Positions 11,424 to 23,009 of a stretch of 64,000 bases of DNA are shown here, piece after piece (position 1 is the first letter of the stretch; each line of letters starts with the position of its first letter). The notes below the pieces were generated by a model that was not told where the DNA came from, made no database searches, and was given only the letters and a program-made list of their open reading frames with translations. Source of the DNA: Tridacna crocea (lineage: Eukaryota; Mollusca; Bivalvia; Cardiida; Cardiidae); the NCBI GenBank assembly GCA_943736015.1, contig OX031066.1, forward strand, positions 24,970,127-25,034,126, written 5' to 3'. The position numbers were made by a program, and so were the translations under genes.

Positions 11424-11649
11424 AATTGTAATTTCAAGGTCGCTGGTCAGAAGACTGTTTGGATCCAACTTCCAAGATCAGACAGCACAGTTTTTGCAGT
11501 CAGATATTGATATAGATTATTCATAAAAAGTAATGGCTGTTTTGGGATAAACATGTAACTGAATAAGTCAGTAATTGCTTTAAATCACTGTGTGTGCTTT
11601 TGGCAAGAAATTGAGAGGGAGTGATGGTTACATCCATTTTTTCAGGTGA

Positions 11650-11878
11650 TTAACTCTTTACCACATGAGAAAATTTTAGACTCGTCCAAATTGAAAGCAT
11701 CTGCAGACGACAAAATATAGGTGAATGAAAAATTGAAATTTGTTCTGGGAAGGGCAGAAAACACTGTGGGAAAAGGAGAAAATGCTGGTCACCAGCATTT
11801 TCTCTTTTTCCCACAGTGTTTTCAAAAGGTTTCTTTTTCAGGGGCGTCAAAAGTAGGGATTGTGTGGTAATGGGTTAA
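11650..11878 (-). mobile_element. Family H MITE
   Basis: Complete and close to the reference. The hairpin centre is GGTCACC. It shares TTAA 11875-11878 with the next fragment. Confidence 0.85.
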
Positions 11879-12010
11879 CTCTTTACTGAAAGGTAAGATT
11901 TTATACTTGATGAAATTGAAAGCATTTCCTGGTCTCTGAAAATATAGAAAACCTTTTGAAAAACAAAGAAAGTACTTCTTCCTTGCTTTTTCCCCATTTC
12001 CCACGAATTC
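11875..12010 (-). mobile_element. Family H fragment, decayed
   Basis: Left end TTAACTCTTTACTGAAAGG and ATTGAAAGCATTT. The hairpin is degenerate (TTCTTCCTTGCTTTTTCCCC). Confidence 0.5.
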
Positions 12011-12084
12011 AATTATTTATCTGTTCCATACTTTATAGAAAAAAAAAATGAAAATAAAACAAAGAACACACACAGATAAATCTC

Positions 12085-12295
12085 TTTACTAAACGACAAA
12101 ATATTTGACTTTTCCAAATATATTGAAAGCATTTGCATGCAATAAAGTAAATGTTACGCTGAATTTGAAAGTTAGAAATCGATATGGGGGAAGGGGACCA
12201 ATTGCTGGTTTACAGCATTTTCTTCTTTTCCCATAATGTCTTCAAAAGTCCTTCTCACAATCCGAATCGTGAGTGCTACTGTGTGGCATGAAACA
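12085..12295 (-). mobile_element. Family H MITE, paralogue of 4747-4972
   Basis: Carries the same variant right end (ACAATCCGAATCGTGAG, GTGTGGCATG). Confidence 0.7.
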
Positions 12296-13730
12296 GGAAA
12301 CTGGCTTCAATTAGGAAATTTTTATGGTCAAAGGGAGAAAACTCGCATATTACTTAATATCTTTGTTCACAGCAGAGTTACGTCTCTTATATTTGCGGAC
12401 AGCATAAAACCCAAGACGAATAAACATCATTGCAGTTTGACGATTGAACTGGCCACCGTTGTATACCGTGTATTACACGTAGTAGTATCAGGGGTGGTAA
12501 CCAGTCTATTTGACGATCTGTATCGAGAAAATTTTCCGAAGAGCTGTCATGATTTCTGGTTAAGTTTAAGGCAGGATTGCAGCTGCTGCTTCTTCTGAAA
12601 ATATGACAGTAGACAAAAAAAAGAAAAAGCCAACTGCATTACTAAATTGTAACGAGGCAGTAGTCTCCCTTATATTTCGATACATTTGTAAACAAGGCGG
12701 CCGCCAAAATTTAAACTCAAGGAAGTTACAATTCGCTTATCAAAGTAAGAGGTGATGCAGAATCTAAATATATTTTTTATAAAATTTATCAACTGATGAA
12801 TGTATATGATAAATTTGCTTTCTTATGCTACAATTCAAACTTATAAACCAGAGCCATGTTTTCGTTCCATGACGATTTTGAGGTTATAAATATATAACGT
12901 TAATATTGGCTGAATTGTGAAATTCCAATAATTTCTTTGGTCATTGACCGGAAGGAACAGGGACAGAAAAACATACCTAATTCTTCTAAGTTAATGAATT
13001 GAGACGAAAGCTATGCTTTTTCCCAATAATATTTATGTTGATTCCAGTTTAGATTCCCCCTTTTTGTTTGAGTGGAAGGTGGGGGGTTGAAAAAGGGAGG
13101 TCAATTTCTGTTAATTTGAACACTACTGGCAAACCATAACTTTAGAATCAGCATAGACTAAACTCGGGTGTATTACGAGCGTGCATTCTGATATTAAATC
13201 TACACGGTCCATTCAGAACGTTTTCCGAACGAAAACTCCTTTAAAATAGCAAAGATTTATTTTTTTTAAATCGACTCGAAAGTTCCGTTTACTTATTTAG
13301 CAGGATAAGGGTTAACAGAGGGTCCGGGTTTTCCGATAGACCGTATGGGTATAAAGTAACCTTGCACCTGTTCTTAGAGTTGCGGTGTGACTCGAGAGTT
13401 CGTAGTAGTCGACAAAAAGACTATTCCGGGAGGAACAATAAGGGAGAATACTCTTCATTACTGATGTTTAAGTAATTGTACGAGTTATTTCCCTTAGATC
13501 ATAAAATAACAAAGGAATCTGACGGTGACCGTTTTTGGACCAGATCCAATCGATCAACAATCATACATATTTAGGAGCTTTGATTTCTCTGTTTTCTTTA
13601 TTCTAGATCAGTTTTGATTGATTGAAATGTCTATTTCCCCCAGTAGATCTGTTGTCTACTGTCTTAACTTGCGATTTTGCTGTAGATCTAGGTTAATTAA
13701 AATTTGTTTTTATCACATGTAGTTCGATGG

Positions 13731-13958
13731 TTAACCCTTTCCCAAATGACAAATTTTAGACTCTTCCAAACTGAAAGAGTTTGCAGACAACAATTTTAAA
13801 TGTGATGAAAATGGTAGAAAGTTCTCCTACAGGGTAGAAAACACTGTGAGAAAAGGAGAAATTGCTTGTAATGAGCAATTTCTCCTTTTCCCACAGTGTT
13901 TTCAAAAGACTTGTACTGGAGACACGTAAAAACCAGGGCTTGTTTGAGAAAGGGTTAA
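13731..13958 (-). mobile_element. Family H MITE, GCAATT-hairpin subfamily
   Basis: Ends TTAACCCTTTCCCAAATG and GAGAAAGGGTTAA. The hairpin centre reads AGAAATTGCTTGTAATGAGC instead of the usual AATGCTGGT, with both arms changed together. Confidence 0.85.
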
Positions 13959-14171
13959 GACAAAGAGACCTACTTTCTTTTCAAAGGGCAACTCTGTTAT
14001 GTTATCATTATTATTATATTTTGCTTCGTCTGGAGCACTCTATGTTCAAGCCCTTAGCAGAGAAACAATCACAAATATAACATAAAGGTTACCCTTTGTT
14101 TTGGAGGAGGGGAGGGGTTTCATCAACCCTGTCTCAAATGGGATTTTGGGGATCTTCTAAATTAATTCAAC

Positions 14172-14387
14172 TTAACCCATTACCACACAATCCCTACTTT
14201 TGACGCCCCTGAGAAAGAGGCCTTTTGAAAACACTGTAGGAAAAGGAGAAAATGCTGGTAACCAGCATTTTCTCCTTTTCCCACAGTGTTTTCTACCCTT
14301 CCCAGAATAAATTGCAATTTTTCAGTCACCTTTATTTTGCTTTCAATTTGAACCAGTCTAAAATTTTGTCCTGTGGTAATGAGTTAA
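14172..14387 (+). mobile_element. Family H MITE
   Basis: Complete ends. An internal deletion removed the GTCGTCTGCAAA segment of the long arm. Confidence 0.8.
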
Positions 14388-14544
14388 ACAACAATTGTGA
14401 TGTATTTCGAGACCAGTCATGCTACCAAAACTAAAATAAAAAGGCTCTGTCTTTTTTTTTCCCAATAAATACTTCCCGAGTTAGATCTAGATCTAGTGTA
14501 AGCAGTCCAAACAGTGGTCCGACCATGGTTTCTCTCGTTTGAGC

Positions 14545-14685
14545 GGAGCCCCAATAGCGACGTTGGTAGCATACAGGACTTGAGAACTGGTACAATTCCT
14601 GGCTTGGTCAAGTTCTTTCCAAGGATTGATGATAGACATTCTGACTAGATTCTCTCACCGCTGACCATCGTTTCGACAATAGTTT
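14545..14685 (+). mobile_element. SINE type S, 3' truncated
   Basis: Paralogue of the 8905 copy in the segmental duplication. It stops at GACCATCGTTTCGACAA. Confidence 0.65.
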
Positions 14686-14692
14686 CAGGAAA

Positions 14693-14827
14693 AGCAGCAT
14701 TTTCTCCTTTTTCCACAATGTTTTCTACCCATCCACAAACTTCAATTTTTGAGTCAAATTTATTTTCTTGTCTGCAAATGCTTTCAATTTGGACAAGTCT
14801 AAAATTTTGTTGTTTGGTAAGGAATTA
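14693..14827 (+). mobile_element. Family H MITE, right half
   Basis: Begins in the right hairpin arm; the long arm and end are intact. Paralogue of 11026-11191. Confidence 0.7.
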
Positions 14828-15045
14828 ATCTTATACCACACAATCAGCAGTTTTAAAAACCCCGAGAAAGAAGATATTCAACGAAATAGATAACAGAAAA
14901 AATGCTGGAAATCAGGATTTTTCCATATCCCACCATGTTTTTTATCCTTATCAAAGACAGAAATCATTACTTATGATGCATTTGTCGTCTGATGATGCTT
15001 TCATTTTGGTCAGATCCCAAATTTCGTCATTTGAAGATGGGTTAA
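14824..15045 (+). mobile_element. Family H MITE, diverged
   Basis: Left end TTAATCTTATACCACACA. The hairpin is eroded (GCTGGAAATCAGGA). Paralogue of 11188-11423. Confidence 0.65.
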
Positions 15046-15165
15046 AAATGCAGTTTCAAGTTTGTTGGCTTTAAGACTTAGTTTTTGCAGTGAAGATTTT
15101 CATATGTATTACCCACAAAAGTGTTACAATAGTTATTTTTGGGGTAAACATGTAACTGTAAGTTA

Positions 15166-15243
15166 GCATTTTCTCCTTTTGCCACAATGTTTCAAAGGTT
15201 CTCTTTCTCAGGGTCTTTAAAAGTCAGGATTTTGTGGTTAAAG
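15166..15243 (-). mobile_element. Family H fragment, right third
   Basis: Right hairpin arm and short arm only (GCATTTTCTCCTTTTGCC, CTCAGGGTCTTTAAAAG). Confidence 0.6.
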
Positions 15244-16040
15244 CAAGCCCATAAACATCTAACTCATCATTTGTAGGAATATCAATAATAATAATTCACA
15301 AATTTGGGTTTTTATCACTTTTTATTCTGGCGATGACACAGAAAAAAAGAAAAGAAACAGTGATGCAAATAAACTTGGTCACTTATAAACAATGCAACAG
15401 TAAGCTCATAGGATATACATTTCATGAATAATAAATCGAAAGTGTTTTTAGAACACAAATTTCTTCTTCCCATCGACATGCCTGTACAAAATCAAGGTGC
15501 TAGATTTCAAACGGTTTTCAGAATCTCATTCAAAGCTTTAAATACATATTAAAATGACATAGTATCATTGAAACGAAAAACTACCTCACCTTTAAGCTGC
15601 TAATTAACTCGCTGACCTTTTGTGGACAGCCTAGGTCAAGGTCAACTTTCTTAATTCATTTTTAATTCGAAGATCTGCCTTTTGATTGGCTGACATAAAA
15701 TATATCAAAGCCTTTTGATTGGCCGACGTAAAATATATCAGCCATTCAGATGGCTAGTCTTGAAACTTGGCAATACTGTAGTATTAACAACCTCTAGCCA
15801 ATGTGACTATCAGTATTTCATTTTGAATGAGACTTGATGCACACTATAAAGCTAGCGAGAATATTTCCTAAATGCACAGTTAACATAGAAACTGCAATGA
15901 CATGCATACAACTTGAAGCTCACATATCTTCGAAATTCAACCTATTGTACATAAATGCACTCTACACAAACTTACAAAAGCTTTGACTTCATCCATCCAA
16001 TGGAATCATTTTTAAAATCTCCTTTTGATAAACTATACTT
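15244..16040. other. No gene recognised
   Basis: Mostly plain AT-rich sequence. TTTATT motifs on the plus strand (near 15319) would read as AATAAA on the MAP1 strand, but no transcript end can be asserted. Confidence 0.4.
15690..15745 (+). repeat. Short tandem duplication
   Basis: CCTTTTGATTGGCTGACATA AAATATATCA occurs twice, about 40 bp apart, with two differences. Confidence 0.7.
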
Positions 16041-16044
16041 AAGC

Positions 16045-16274
16045 TTCAACTCCTAACCAAACGACAAAATTTTAGACCAGACCAAATTAAAAACATTTGC
16101 AGACGACAGAGTAAATGTAACTGAAACATGAAAATTTGTTTTGGGAAGGGTAGAAAACATTGTGGGAAAAGGAGAAAATGCTGGTTACCAGCATTTTCTC
16201 CTTTTCTCACAATGTTTTCAGAAGGCATCTCTCTCAGGGTCGTTAAAAGTCAGGATTGTGTGGTAAAGAGTTAA
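16045..16274 (-). mobile_element. Family H MITE, left of an inverted pair
   Basis: The left terminal TTAA is lost (CAACTCCTAACC). It shares TTAA 16271-16274 with the next, inverted copy. Confidence 0.8.
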
Positions 16275-16484
16275 TCCATTACCACACAATCCCTACTTTT
16301 GACGACCCTGAGAAAGAAGAGTGAGAAAAGGAGAAAATGCTGGTAACCAGCATTTTCTCCTTTTCCCACAATGTTTTCTACACTTCACCAAACAATTTTA
16401 AATTTTCAGTTACTATTGTTTTGTTGTCTGCAAATGCTATCGAAATGGACAAGACAAAAATTTTGTCGTTTGATAATGAATTAA
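16271..16484 (+). mobile_element. Family H MITE, right of an inverted pair
   Basis: The short arm has a deletion joining AAAGAAG to GTGAGAAAAGG, removing the first 13 nt or so of the hairpin. Confidence 0.8.
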
Positions 16485-16911
16485 AAAGTTTTTTTTTTCA
16501 TTCTTGGTTATTGAAATTCAGTAATACTCGGAATCCTAATTTTTACACATCCAACAATGTTTCAATCAAAGATGCATCCATACTCATATTCATCCAGTTT
16601 TGTAACCAATTTTATCTTTTCTTAAATGAAATTATAATAATTTTTGTACCTTTGTGCCAAATATTGCCCCTGATGGTTGCGTGGTTGCACAGATTACAAG
16701 TTCAACAGATAGAAAATGCATTTCATTCTATTGTAGCTAGCCATAGACTCGACAACCACAGTGTCCGATTAAAATTGAAGACAAATCCCTGGCGTCTCCT
16801 TATCACATAAAGCCTTATATCAATTTTCTATCCAAGTTTACACAGCTATCTAGATTCTACATATTGTAAAGTTGTAGTGTTTGTTCACTCTTTGGCTGTA
16901 AGGGTGCATCT

Positions 16912-17140
16912 TTAAGCCATTATCCCACAATCCCTACTTTTGACGACCCTGAGAAAGAAGCCTTTGGAAAAAATTGTGGGAAAAGGAGAAAATGCTGGTG
17001 ACCAGCATTTTCTCCTTTTCCCACAATGTTTTCTACCCTTCACAAAATGAATTTCAAATTTTCAGTCAGTTTTACTTTGTCGTCTGCAAATGCTTTCAAT
17101 TTGGACAACCCTAAAATTTTGTCGTTTGGTAATGAGTCAA
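16912..17140 (+). mobile_element. Family H MITE
   Basis: Complete; the right end is mutated to GAGTCAA. Hairpin centre GGTGACC is perfectly palindromic. Confidence 0.85.
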
Positions 17141-17246
17141 TAAATAATCATGTGATGTAGGGTAAATCCAAGATCATCCTGATTGTTCAGTGCAGCCCAA
17201 TCTTTATCAAAACTATCCAGGAGATGAGTCCATGCTAAACACAAAT

Positions 17247-17329
17247 CCCATTTTCTCCATTTCTCACATTTTCTAAAGGCTTCCTTCCTCCTGGTTATTA
17301 AAATTCAAGACTGTGTGGTATAGCATTAA
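17247..17329 (-). mobile_element. Family H fragment
   Basis: Right hairpin arm plus short arm, ending GTGTGGTATAGCATTAA. Confidence 0.6.
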
Positions 17330-17493
17330 TTCATGGAATCTGTTAAGTGTTGAGAAGACTGTGAATTTCTTTTCCAAAAACATAGAAAAATTATAAAAGA
17401 AATCTACAACTCACCAGTCTGTGACATACCATTTACTGTATTTGTTCTAATAAAAGCACCCTCCCCAATGGTAGCTCCCCCATAGAAAAAACC

Positions 17494-17721
17494 TTAACTC
17501 TTTACCACACAATCCTGACTTTTAACAACCCTGAGAAAGAAAGCCTTTAAAAACATTGTGGGAAAAGGATAAAATGCTGGTAACCAGCATTTTCTCCTTT
17601 TCCCACAATGTTTTCTACCCTTCCCAAATCAAATTTCAATTTTTGATTCACATTCATTTTGTCGTCTGCTAATTCTTTCAATTTGGACCAGTCTATAATT
17701 TGTCATTTGGTAAAGAGTTAA
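17494..17721 (+). mobile_element. Family H MITE
   Basis: Complete, with TTAA at both ends. Confidence 0.85.
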
Positions 17722-17724
17722 AAT

Positions 17725-19105
17725 CTTGATTATGTACATTAGTTAACTAAAATGACAATATTTAAAGAATTTGATGAAAATTTCCTCTAATTTGATTAAT
17801 ATTTCCTCTTGACAGTCACCGAACACAAAGAAATACAAAATTGGAGAAAATTTTCGCTTTGCAAATTGGGTACAAAATAAAGACTTGCTATCTTGCATAG
17901 CTCTGGGAGCTTTTATTAGGAAAATCACAGAAAATACAAAGGAAAAAGTCAATAATACAGAATTGAAAAAATCAATAGATGCAAATAATATGGCTTTTCA
18001 TCTAATACATATAAAAAAAAAAATACCGTAACACAATAGAATAACTTTTAAAGACACTGACGATTGTTTTTTTCCTAATACAAACCTCTTAATTATTGCA
18101 CAAACCATGTAGATTAAGATATTTATATAGCAATACATATAAAGAACTCGATAAATATTTGCTTACATGTACCAGCAAAACAGAATGTAAAGATGCCTAC
18201 CAATTAAAATTTCTGTATCTCTAAGAGAAAGATGCAGTAGAGAAACAATGATAGCCGCTAATTAGTAATAGCCACTAATTAGTAATATGGAAAAACATTG
18301 TTTTCTTTTGGAAATACAAATTTTGGAAATAACATTTTTTGGCCTCTAACACCTAAAACAATGTCAGCCGTTCTGCAAAAAAATAAACGCATTAAATAGT
18401 TTTCAAGGTTTGGAAAAACCTTAACATGAAGAGACCTTTTTGATCATCAGCTAAAATGGAAATCTAGAAGATTTTATAACCAAGGATGAGGTCTATATTC
18501 TTCGATCACTCTTAAGAATATTCTTAGTCTAACTCTAAAAGTAACACAATTTCAAAGCTGTGTTACATATAAATCTAGAAAGTTCTTGACAATTTGATGA
18601 AGAATATTCTTTCGAATGTAACTGAATATAAGCCCAAACTGCATGTTCCAAACATTCTGATACCAATCTATGTAATTTGCACAAGGAAAGCTACTTGTGC
18701 TTCAAACAAAATCATCAGAATGGCTTTGCAAATCATGGCAATAAAAGACAAATTTTCTATAGTTTACAGAATTAATGAACATTATCGGTATAATTTTTGT
18801 AATCTGAATGTTTTTCAGACTATGAAAAAGAAAAGGCAAAGATACAATACTTGTAATAACCCTCAAAGATTTTTACATTATAATAATTCTTATTACAAAA
18901 TTGTATTTCATTTCCATGAAGAAAAGTTCTAATACCTATGATTATCACATTGTTAGTATAATAGATTTGAAAACGTAAGATGTAGAAATGTAAAGAAATG
19001 TTGCATGTTATTTACCTTAATGCTTTTAGTTGACCATTACAAAAATCATTGACACTATCTCACTCTATAAAGGAAGTCAGACATTTTCTCTTTACATACA
19101 TGAGT
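17725..19105. other. No gene recognised
   Basis: Repeat-poor AT-rich stretch with one GTATTCACCAA-element remnant at 18498-18545. The small ORFs lack coding character. Confidence 0.45.
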
Positions 19106-19107
19106 GC

Positions 19108-19515
19108 ATCTTCGCAAGCCAAGGTTACGATCACTACATGGATCTTACCTTGGCAGATTGAGCCAAATTTCAAGATTCCTGTGATGTGCCCTCTATTGGA
19201 TGCTGGTTATTACCCCCCTTTAAATCATTTTTCTAAAAGCCAATGAAATATCGTTTTACAAACCGCTAACGAATACACATGAAGCGATAAGCAGACATCC
19301 GTGTGAGTTTCCATATTTACCTTCTATTCGAAAGGTAGTGACCTTATTCTATTTTTATCAAAGATGAATGCTACCAGCAATTTCATTCGTTGCAGTTAGA
19401 GCTGACTGCATCCAATGAAAATGCGTATCAGGGGTATATAAAAATCAAGCTCCATCCGCCAAGGGTAGAGTAGCGTAGTGAATCGTCAGCCTTGGCTTGC
19501 CAAGATGACATGAGT
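19108..19515 (+). mobile_element. Non-autonomous TIR element, copy 1
   Basis: Ends CATCTTCGCAAGCCAAGGTT and its complement-like CAGCCTTGGCTTGCCAAGATG give TIRs of about 30 bp. No ORF. Most of its 400 bp matches the inverted copy at 41950-42355. Confidence 0.8.
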
Positions 19516-19563
19516 GATGCTCCACAGGGTAACTAGTTAGTAGTTTCTGCATCAAATTCTGCA

Positions 19564-19790
19564 AACCCATCACCACACAATCCTGACTTTCAATGGCTCT
19601 TTAATAGGAGACTTTTGAAAACATTGTAGGAAAAGGAGAAAATGCTGGTAACCAGCATTTCCTCCTTTTCCCACAATGTTTTCTACCGGATCCAAAACAA
19701 AAATCATCAATCCAGTAACATCTAATTTGTTGTCTGCAAATCCTTTCAATTTGGACCAGTCTAAATTTTTGTTCTTTGGAGAAGAGTTAA
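19564..19790 (+). mobile_element. Family H MITE, left of an inverted pair
   Basis: The left TTAA is eroded. It shares TTAA 19787-19790 with the next copy. Confidence 0.75.
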
Positions 19791-19984
19791 GTCTTTACCA
19801 ATCAATAAAATTTTGGACTTAACCATACCATCAGAAAGCATTTGCAGACTACAAATTAAGTGTAGTTCAAAATAATGATGTCTGTCTATGATAGAAATAC
19901 CAGCATTATCTCCTTTGCCACTATGTTTTCAAAAGCCTTCACTTTCAGGGTCATTAAAACTCGGTACTATCTGGTAAAGGGTAA
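19787..19984 (-). mobile_element. Family H MITE, left hairpin arm lost
   Basis: The long and short arms are present, but only the right hairpin arm (ACCAGCATTATCTCC) remains. Confidence 0.7.
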
Positions 19985-20274
19985 ATCATTACAAATACAA
20001 GGATTTTGCATCCAAAACCGAAACATGTCTGGCTCACTACCTCTAAGATTAGGCACTTTTTCAACATTATCAAAAGATTTTTAAAAAATCATTTCATAAC
20101 CTACCTAGCTATCTATGTCATAAGCAATCTTTCTGCATTTGTCACGCATCATTCACAAACCAAATCAAGTTAAATCTTCCATTTTTAAAATCCTCTACCC
20201 CATAAACAAACATAAAGGCTAGCATCTTTCTTCTAACTCTTTCCTCTGAAAATCGTCTTTGAACTCTATTCTTC

Positions 20275-20490
20275 TTGAGCCTTTACTAGACAACAAAACC
20301 CAAGCCTTACTCGAAGTGAAAGCATTAAATTTTGCAGACTTGCTCGAAGTAAAACCATTACATTTTGCAGACTGGGGATTAATGGTAACAATTTACAACA
20401 CAGCCCCCAATTTTAACAACCCTGTGGTTACTTTGTGGTCTACAAATGCTTTCAATTTGGAGACGTCTCAAATTGTATCAGTCCGCAACA
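20275..20490. mobile_element. Decayed family H remnants
   Basis: Two long-arm-like pieces (GAAAGCATTAAATTTTGCAG and TCTACAAATGCTTTCAATTT) face each other around a short-arm remnant. There is no hairpin. Confidence 0.45.
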
Positions 20491-20829
20491 GGTTCTCTTT
20501 ATATGGACAAGAGCTTTTGTTTCCAACAGGTTTTACGATTGGCTTATAGAATTATCCAATATAACTACAAGAAAAATAAGACATAATATCTATGTATAGC
20601 AAGTTCAACAAAAAAACAACAGAAAAGCACAATGCAGAGACAGCACTAGAGAAGAACTACAGAAATGCCGTAATCAATGAACATCAATAATTTACAAAAT
20701 GCTTGCATGTATATACAATGGGTATTCATACGCTACATCAATTTATGTCCTTACAAAAGTAGCATGTCCTATTGCCAACCAAATGTAGTGGCAGTATATC
20801 ACAGAGCATTCACATAAGTAGCCTGCAAA

Positions 20830-21048
20830 ATGCGAAAAGGGGCGTTCCGAAGTTTGCATGAAGCGTCGTTTCGGATAATCCAGCCCATTTCGCACACACT
20901 AATCCAAAACAAGGCTTTCCATTTTTGTGTCATTTTCTTTTTTGCTCAAGCCTACTGTAGGACCAAACCTAATTCAGTTGTAAAGTGTTGTCTCGGATCA
21001 GCCTGCACGAACTGCGCAGGCTGATCCAAGACATCACTTTACAACAAT
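20830..21048. mobile_element. GTAAAGTGT palindromic repeat
   Basis: Stem TTGTAAAGTGTTGTCTCGGA / TCCAAGACATCACTTTACAA with inner GATCAGCCTGC / GCAGGCTGATC (about 20975-21045). It is preceded by a GGGGCGTTCCGA leader. Confidence 0.75.
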
Positions 21049-21423
21049 TTACACAAACGTTGCCTCTTTTTGCATGTTGCAGACCAGATTATAGTGATCG
21101 AACAAATTTCACTCATTCACCAACAGACATTTTTTGTCATACTTGCCTATTTCCAGGCATACACTATTCCACTCAATATTGAAAAACCCATTAACTTTCT
21201 GTAGAAACATGCAGGCGATCTTTTATTTCTGTTTTTCAATTTCTCAATGAAGGATTGAACTTTCAAAAAATAAAACCCATCCAAGGGGATAAAAGTGCAT
21301 AACTCTTCCGACTCAATCACCACATTTTGGAACGTATGTCAGCAGATTTCTTTTCACAAATATTTGAAGCTGCACAAATGTGCAAGGCAGAATAACCTCT
21401 CCATCAAATGTCTGAGCCTCCGA

Positions 21424-21662
21424 CACAGCAAAAGGGGGCATAATGCATCTGTGTGATCTATGGTACCAAGCAAGCCATCATACCTAGCATCCATAATAGC
21501 AAGTTGTTTTTAACAACTGACTTATTTGTGAGGTAGACTGGTCCTTGGACAAACAGAAAATTCACCAAGTGAAATTTTTCGACCCAGGTCAGCCTGTGCA
21601 GACCACATGGGCTGACCTGGGTTGATGCTTTTCCCAGATGCATTAAGCCCCCTGTTTACAGA
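21424..21662. mobile_element. GGGCATAATGCATCTG palindromic element
   Basis: Imperfect terminal inverted repeats AAAGGGGGCATAATGCATCT (left) and CAGATGCATTAAGCCCCCTG (right). An inner inverted pair CCAGGTCAGCCTGTG / GGGCTGACCTGGG lies at 21585-21620. Confidence 0.7.
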
Positions 21663-22189
21663 CAACAACTCATTTGTTTTTCCAACTATCACTAGCCACT
21701 CCCAAATTGTTCTAAATTTTTAACAATTAAACAGATGATTTCTAAAGTTTTGTCCGTTATAATCCTATGCATCTTTCCAGAAGTTTTGTCTGTCATAATC
21801 ATGTGTCTCAATGTTGTTGCAGATAGAATAAATAACATGTTACAGGACATAATATGACTTCAAAAGCCCTAGGGTTGATTGCAAATGTCATATGACATAT
21901 GTTTCTGTATGAATAGCCTATATTCACCTTCTTTGCCGAATCAAATATTTCTTTACTTTCTCACTGTCACACTTGAACACATACAAGGTTTTAAAACTTC
22001 AAACACCTAAACACAATTTCAATAACCTAACTATAAATGTACATGTATGACTGTCCTGTTTCAAAACGAAACTATACTTCTATAGAAGGCTAACTTTTCC
22101 AACATGTTAATTAAAACATTTGAGCAATGTCACAAACAACGGTTTCAATTCTTATGCTAGTGAAGAATCTTCTGGTTCATCTTAGATTT

Positions 22190-22417
22190 TTAACCCTTTA
22201 CCAAACAATCCCTGGTTTTACGACCTAGAGGGAGAAGCCTCCTGAAAACCATTGTGGGAAAAGGAGAAAATGCTGGTAACCAGCATTTTCTCCTTTTCCC
22301 ACAATATTTTCTACTGTTTTAAAATCAAGTTTCCGTTTTGAGTCAAGTTTACTTTGTTGTTGGCAAATGCTTTCAATTTTGGCTAATCTAAAATTTTGTT
22401 GTTTGGTAAAGAGTTAA
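22190..22417 (+). mobile_element. Family H MITE
   Basis: Complete. The left end uses ACCAAACAATCCCTGG. Confidence 0.85.
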
Positions 22418-22611
22418 ACGTTAAGTAGAGTAACGTAAAGACGTGAAAAAGAAAAAGCCATTGATTCGAAATTTTCTATGGCTTTTTCATATGCCCTGCA
22501 TAAAGTCCCGAGACCAAGTATAAAAAGTGCTTAATCAGGTCTCTTTTAAGGTATATCATTCAGAATTTTTACTACTCCATAATTATAGCGGAACAATAAT
22601 GAGCCATGCTC

Positions 22612-22720
22612 TGTGAAAAGGGTCCTTATTGCATCTGCAAACAGTATCGACCTGTGACCTTGATTGCAATTTTTCCCCCCAGATCAATTTTCTGTATCTT
22701 CAAGAACCATTCTAAAATAG
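22612..22720 (+). mobile_element. GGGCATAATGCATCTG element, partial
   Basis: GTGAAAAGGGTCCTTATTGC, TCTGCAAACAGTATCGACC and TTCAAGAACCATTCTA correspond to the 10205 copy. Confidence 0.5.
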
Positions 22721-22779
22721 ATTTCATTGATCAATAATTATGTGACGACTTTATCCATTTAAGGCAGCATGGAAATTGA

Positions 22780-23007
22780 TTAACTCTTTACCAAACACAA
22801 AATTTTTAGACTGGTCCAAATTGCAAGCACTTGCAGAAGACAAATTAAGGTATCTCAAAAACTGAGACTTGTTTCCAACAGGATAGAAAACATTGTGGGA
22901 AAAGGAGAAAATGCTGGTTACCAGCATTTTCTCCTTTTTCCTCAATGTTTTCAAAAGGCATTTCTTTCAGGGTAGTTAGAACTCAGGGTTGTGTGGTAAA
23001 GAGTTAA
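22780..23007 (-). mobile_element. Family H MITE
   Basis: Complete, with one substitution cluster in the right hairpin arm (TTTTTCCTCAATG). Confidence 0.85.
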
Positions 23008-23009
23008 AC

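Larger units (their letters stand above)
4675..11570 (+). repeat. Segmental duplication, copy A
   Basis: Ordered homologous blocks with copy B: 4675-4975 / 12010-12300; 5215-6060 / 12315-13135; 6060-6300 / 13165-13390; 7560-7960 / 13385-13760; 8600-8740 / 14030-14175; 8805-9050 / 14445-14685; 11065-11570 / 14700-15165. A has extra sequence (6470-7480, 9060-11020) including later family H insertions. Confidence 0.8.
12010..15165 (+). repeat. Segmental duplication, copy B
   Basis: Colinear with copy A but about half its length. Divergence is substantial, so the duplication is old. It adjoins copy A with only family H sequence between. Confidence 0.8.

Noticed and set aside
12236..12598. 120-residue plus-strand reading frame
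   Set aside because: It starts inside a family H copy and runs over segmentally duplicated non-coding DNA. The paralogous stretch at 5215 does not keep the frame open.
15300..15330. MAP1 polyadenylation site
   Set aside because: AATAAA on the minus strand is common in AT-rich DNA, and this site is almost 13 kb past the stop with family H copies between.
16337..16810. 157-residue plus-strand reading frame
   Set aside because: Its first third is family H sequence, and the remainder is AT-rich with no recognisable domain.
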